A stretch of 64,000 bases of DNA from Nocardia gamkensis NBRC 108242. Its GTDB lineage: Bacteria; Actinomycetota; Actinomycetes; Mycobacteriales; Mycobacteriaceae. Positions 63,831 through 64,000 of the stretch are shown here, piece after piece; position 1 is the first letter of the stretch, and every line of letters starts with the position of its first letter. The stretch is from NCBI RefSeq assembly GCF_001612985.1, contig NZ_BDBM01000032.1, positions 39,161-103,160 on the forward strand, given 5' to 3'. A program made the position numbers and the translations under genes. A model generated the notes under the pieces. It ran no database searches. It saw only the letters and a program-made list of their open reading frames with translations, and had not been told where the DNA came from.

Positions 63831-64000
63831 TCTGTTTGCGCGTGGTGAATCTCCAGCGCTTCGGAGGGAGAGTCTCGGCTGCTTCCGGTGATCTGCGGGG
63901 CGCTGTATCGGATTTTCGCGGGGTGTCGCGATAGGTGAGACTCAATATCCGGCGTCGGGCCCGGACCGCTGTGAGCGGAGTTTCGACACGTACACGGCCG

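Noticed and set aside
1..64000. CRISPR arrays, tRNA and rRNA genes, riboswitches
   Set aside because: No spaced repeat array, no cloverleaf-like or rRNA sequence, and no recognisable riboswitch core was seen by eye; a covariance-model search would settle it.

Overview
The window is GC-rich, densely coded actinobacterial DNA. The mix of genes points to a mycolic-acid actinomycete such as Nocardia or a close relative: three cytochrome P450s, LAL-type LuxR giants, an ECF41-like sigma factor, proline-rich single-span membrane proteins, an AfsA homologue and many TetR/MarR/ArsR divergons. This is inference; no rRNA, tRNA or taxonomic marker is present. The content is accessory and secondary metabolism rather than housekeeping. 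Only the cold-shock protein and the DEAD-box helicase look like core genes.

Layout. 1-5 kb: end of an ABC-2 exporter, a fused prenyl-diphosphate synthase/terpene cyclase, and a P450. 5-8 kb: DoxX protein with a divergent MerR regulator, then a MocR regulator preceded by a 16-bp direct repeat. 8.2-19.3 kb: two divergent transcription units that look like sulfur-compound scavenging. One has a sulfurtransferase and two flavin-dependent monooxygenases. The other has a second sulfurtransferase, a Dpp-type ABC transporter, and then an AfsA-like butyrolactone/furan hormone synthase and a HAD phosphatase. 19.3-23.8 kb: an ArsR-controlled block of FAD monooxygenase, MFS exporter and atypical P450, sharing a repeated AGTACCTA operator. 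23.9-29 kb: cspA with a clear terminator, small secreted and membrane proteins, Ohr, and several gene remnants. 29.2-36.4 kb: oxidoreductase plus ECF41-like sigma factor, small regulators, a methyltransferase, a YdcF protein and a second, short sigma factor. 36.7-43.2 kb: two LAL regulators flanking an SDR. 43.3-47.1 kb: VioB-like ferritin protein, NmrA-like protein and a fumarate-reductase-type flavoprotein. 47.3-54 kb: LtrA, cupin, ene-reductase with divergent MarR, a DUF6492 protein, and an AhpD-like protein with a divergent MarR that carries a four-cysteine tail. 54.2-64 kb: helicase, TetR with a divergent hydrolase-DUF6817 fusion, a third P450, an SDR lacking its catalytic Tyr with a divergent LysR, a hemerythrin, and a right-hand edge full of remnants (Tn3 transposase end, FAD monooxygenase, CocE-type hydrolase).

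Themes. Regulator-target divergons dominate, and at least five have a visible palindrome or repeat that can serve as the operator. Gene decay is concentrated at 25-32 kb, 52 kb and 61-64 kb, which suggests repeated insertion and deletion. The best candidates for little-described biology are the prenyltransferase-cyclase fusion, the hormone-synthase pair embedded in the sulfur operon, and the Cys-tailed MarR with its 46-residue coupled ORF.
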